From: Alphaproteobacteria bacterium UBA7371
Lineage (GTDB): Bacteria > Pseudomonadota > Alphaproteobacteria > UBA8317
Reading direction: 5' to 3'
Assembly (NCBI GenBank): GCA_002469865.1
Contig: DKOD01000095.1
Coordinates: 1,251 to 7,048, forward strand
Length of the DNA: 5,798 nt
Part shown: positions 5,789 through 5,798 of the stretch, one piece after another
How positions within the stretch are numbered: the first letter of the stretch is position 1
How the letters are laid out: every line of letters starts with the position of its first letter
Notes under the pieces: generated by a model
Databases searched by the model: none
What the model was told of the DNA's origin: nothing
Seen by the model: only the letters and a program-made list of their open reading frames with translations
Translations under genes and position numbers: made by a program

Positions 5789-5798
5789 GGCAAGAATA

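Noticed and set aside
1..5798. Search for CRISPR arrays, tRNA/rRNA genes, insertion sequences, toxin-antitoxin or defence genes
   Set aside because: No regularly spaced repeats, cloverleaf-like segments, transposase motifs or recognisable defence proteins were seen; the window is ordinary housekeeping sequence.

Overview
The window reads as a stretch of alphaproteobacterial housekeeping chromosome with intermediate base composition. The pointers are an RpoH-type sigma factor next to an RluD-type pseudouridine synthase, a small one-helix membrane protein resembling DUF6476 divergent from rluD, a DUF3553-like small protein, and an alphaproteobacterial-style MnmA (CxxCN centre). I lean towards Rhodospirillales or relatives, but the genus cannot be fixed from sequence reading alone. 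There are no mobile elements, CRISPR arrays, tRNAs or rRNAs.

Layout: the 5' end of rpoH (minus strand, cut by the window edge at position 1) is followed by a 362-base gap (327-688) without a convincing gene. That gap holds the likely rpoH promoter and two small inverted repeats. Next come rluD (minus), a DUF6476-like membrane protein (plus), a DUF3553-like protein and a ClC-family transporter (both minus, probably one two-gene operon with the ClC gene first), mnmA (plus), and an AhpD-like/peroxidase-related enzyme (minus).

The genes are packed very tightly. The rluD and DUF6476-like start codons share the CATG at 1697-1700. The DUF6476-like and DUF3553-like genes overlap tail to tail by 23 bases. 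The ClC stop overlaps the DUF3553-like GTG start by 4 bases. mnmA and the peroxidase-related gene overlap tail to tail by 19 bases. The only sizeable intergenic stretches are 327-688 and the divergent ClC/mnmA gap at about 3954-4069.

Functionally, rluD (23S rRNA pseudouridine), mnmA (tRNA wobble-uridine thiolation) and rpoH (heat-shock sigma factor) serve translation and stress control. The peroxidase-related protein carries the full Glu-Cys-x-x-Cys-x-x-x-His pattern of AhpD. The most unusual protein is the ClC homologue. By ungapped comparison with E. coli ClC-ec1 (from memory), it has Tyr in place of the gating glutamate, Val in place of the proton glutamate and His in place of the selectivity serine, while keeping the GxFxP motif and the pore tyrosine. 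I did not find clear evidence of a new multi-gene system; the ClC variant and the unexplained 327-688 gap are the best leads.
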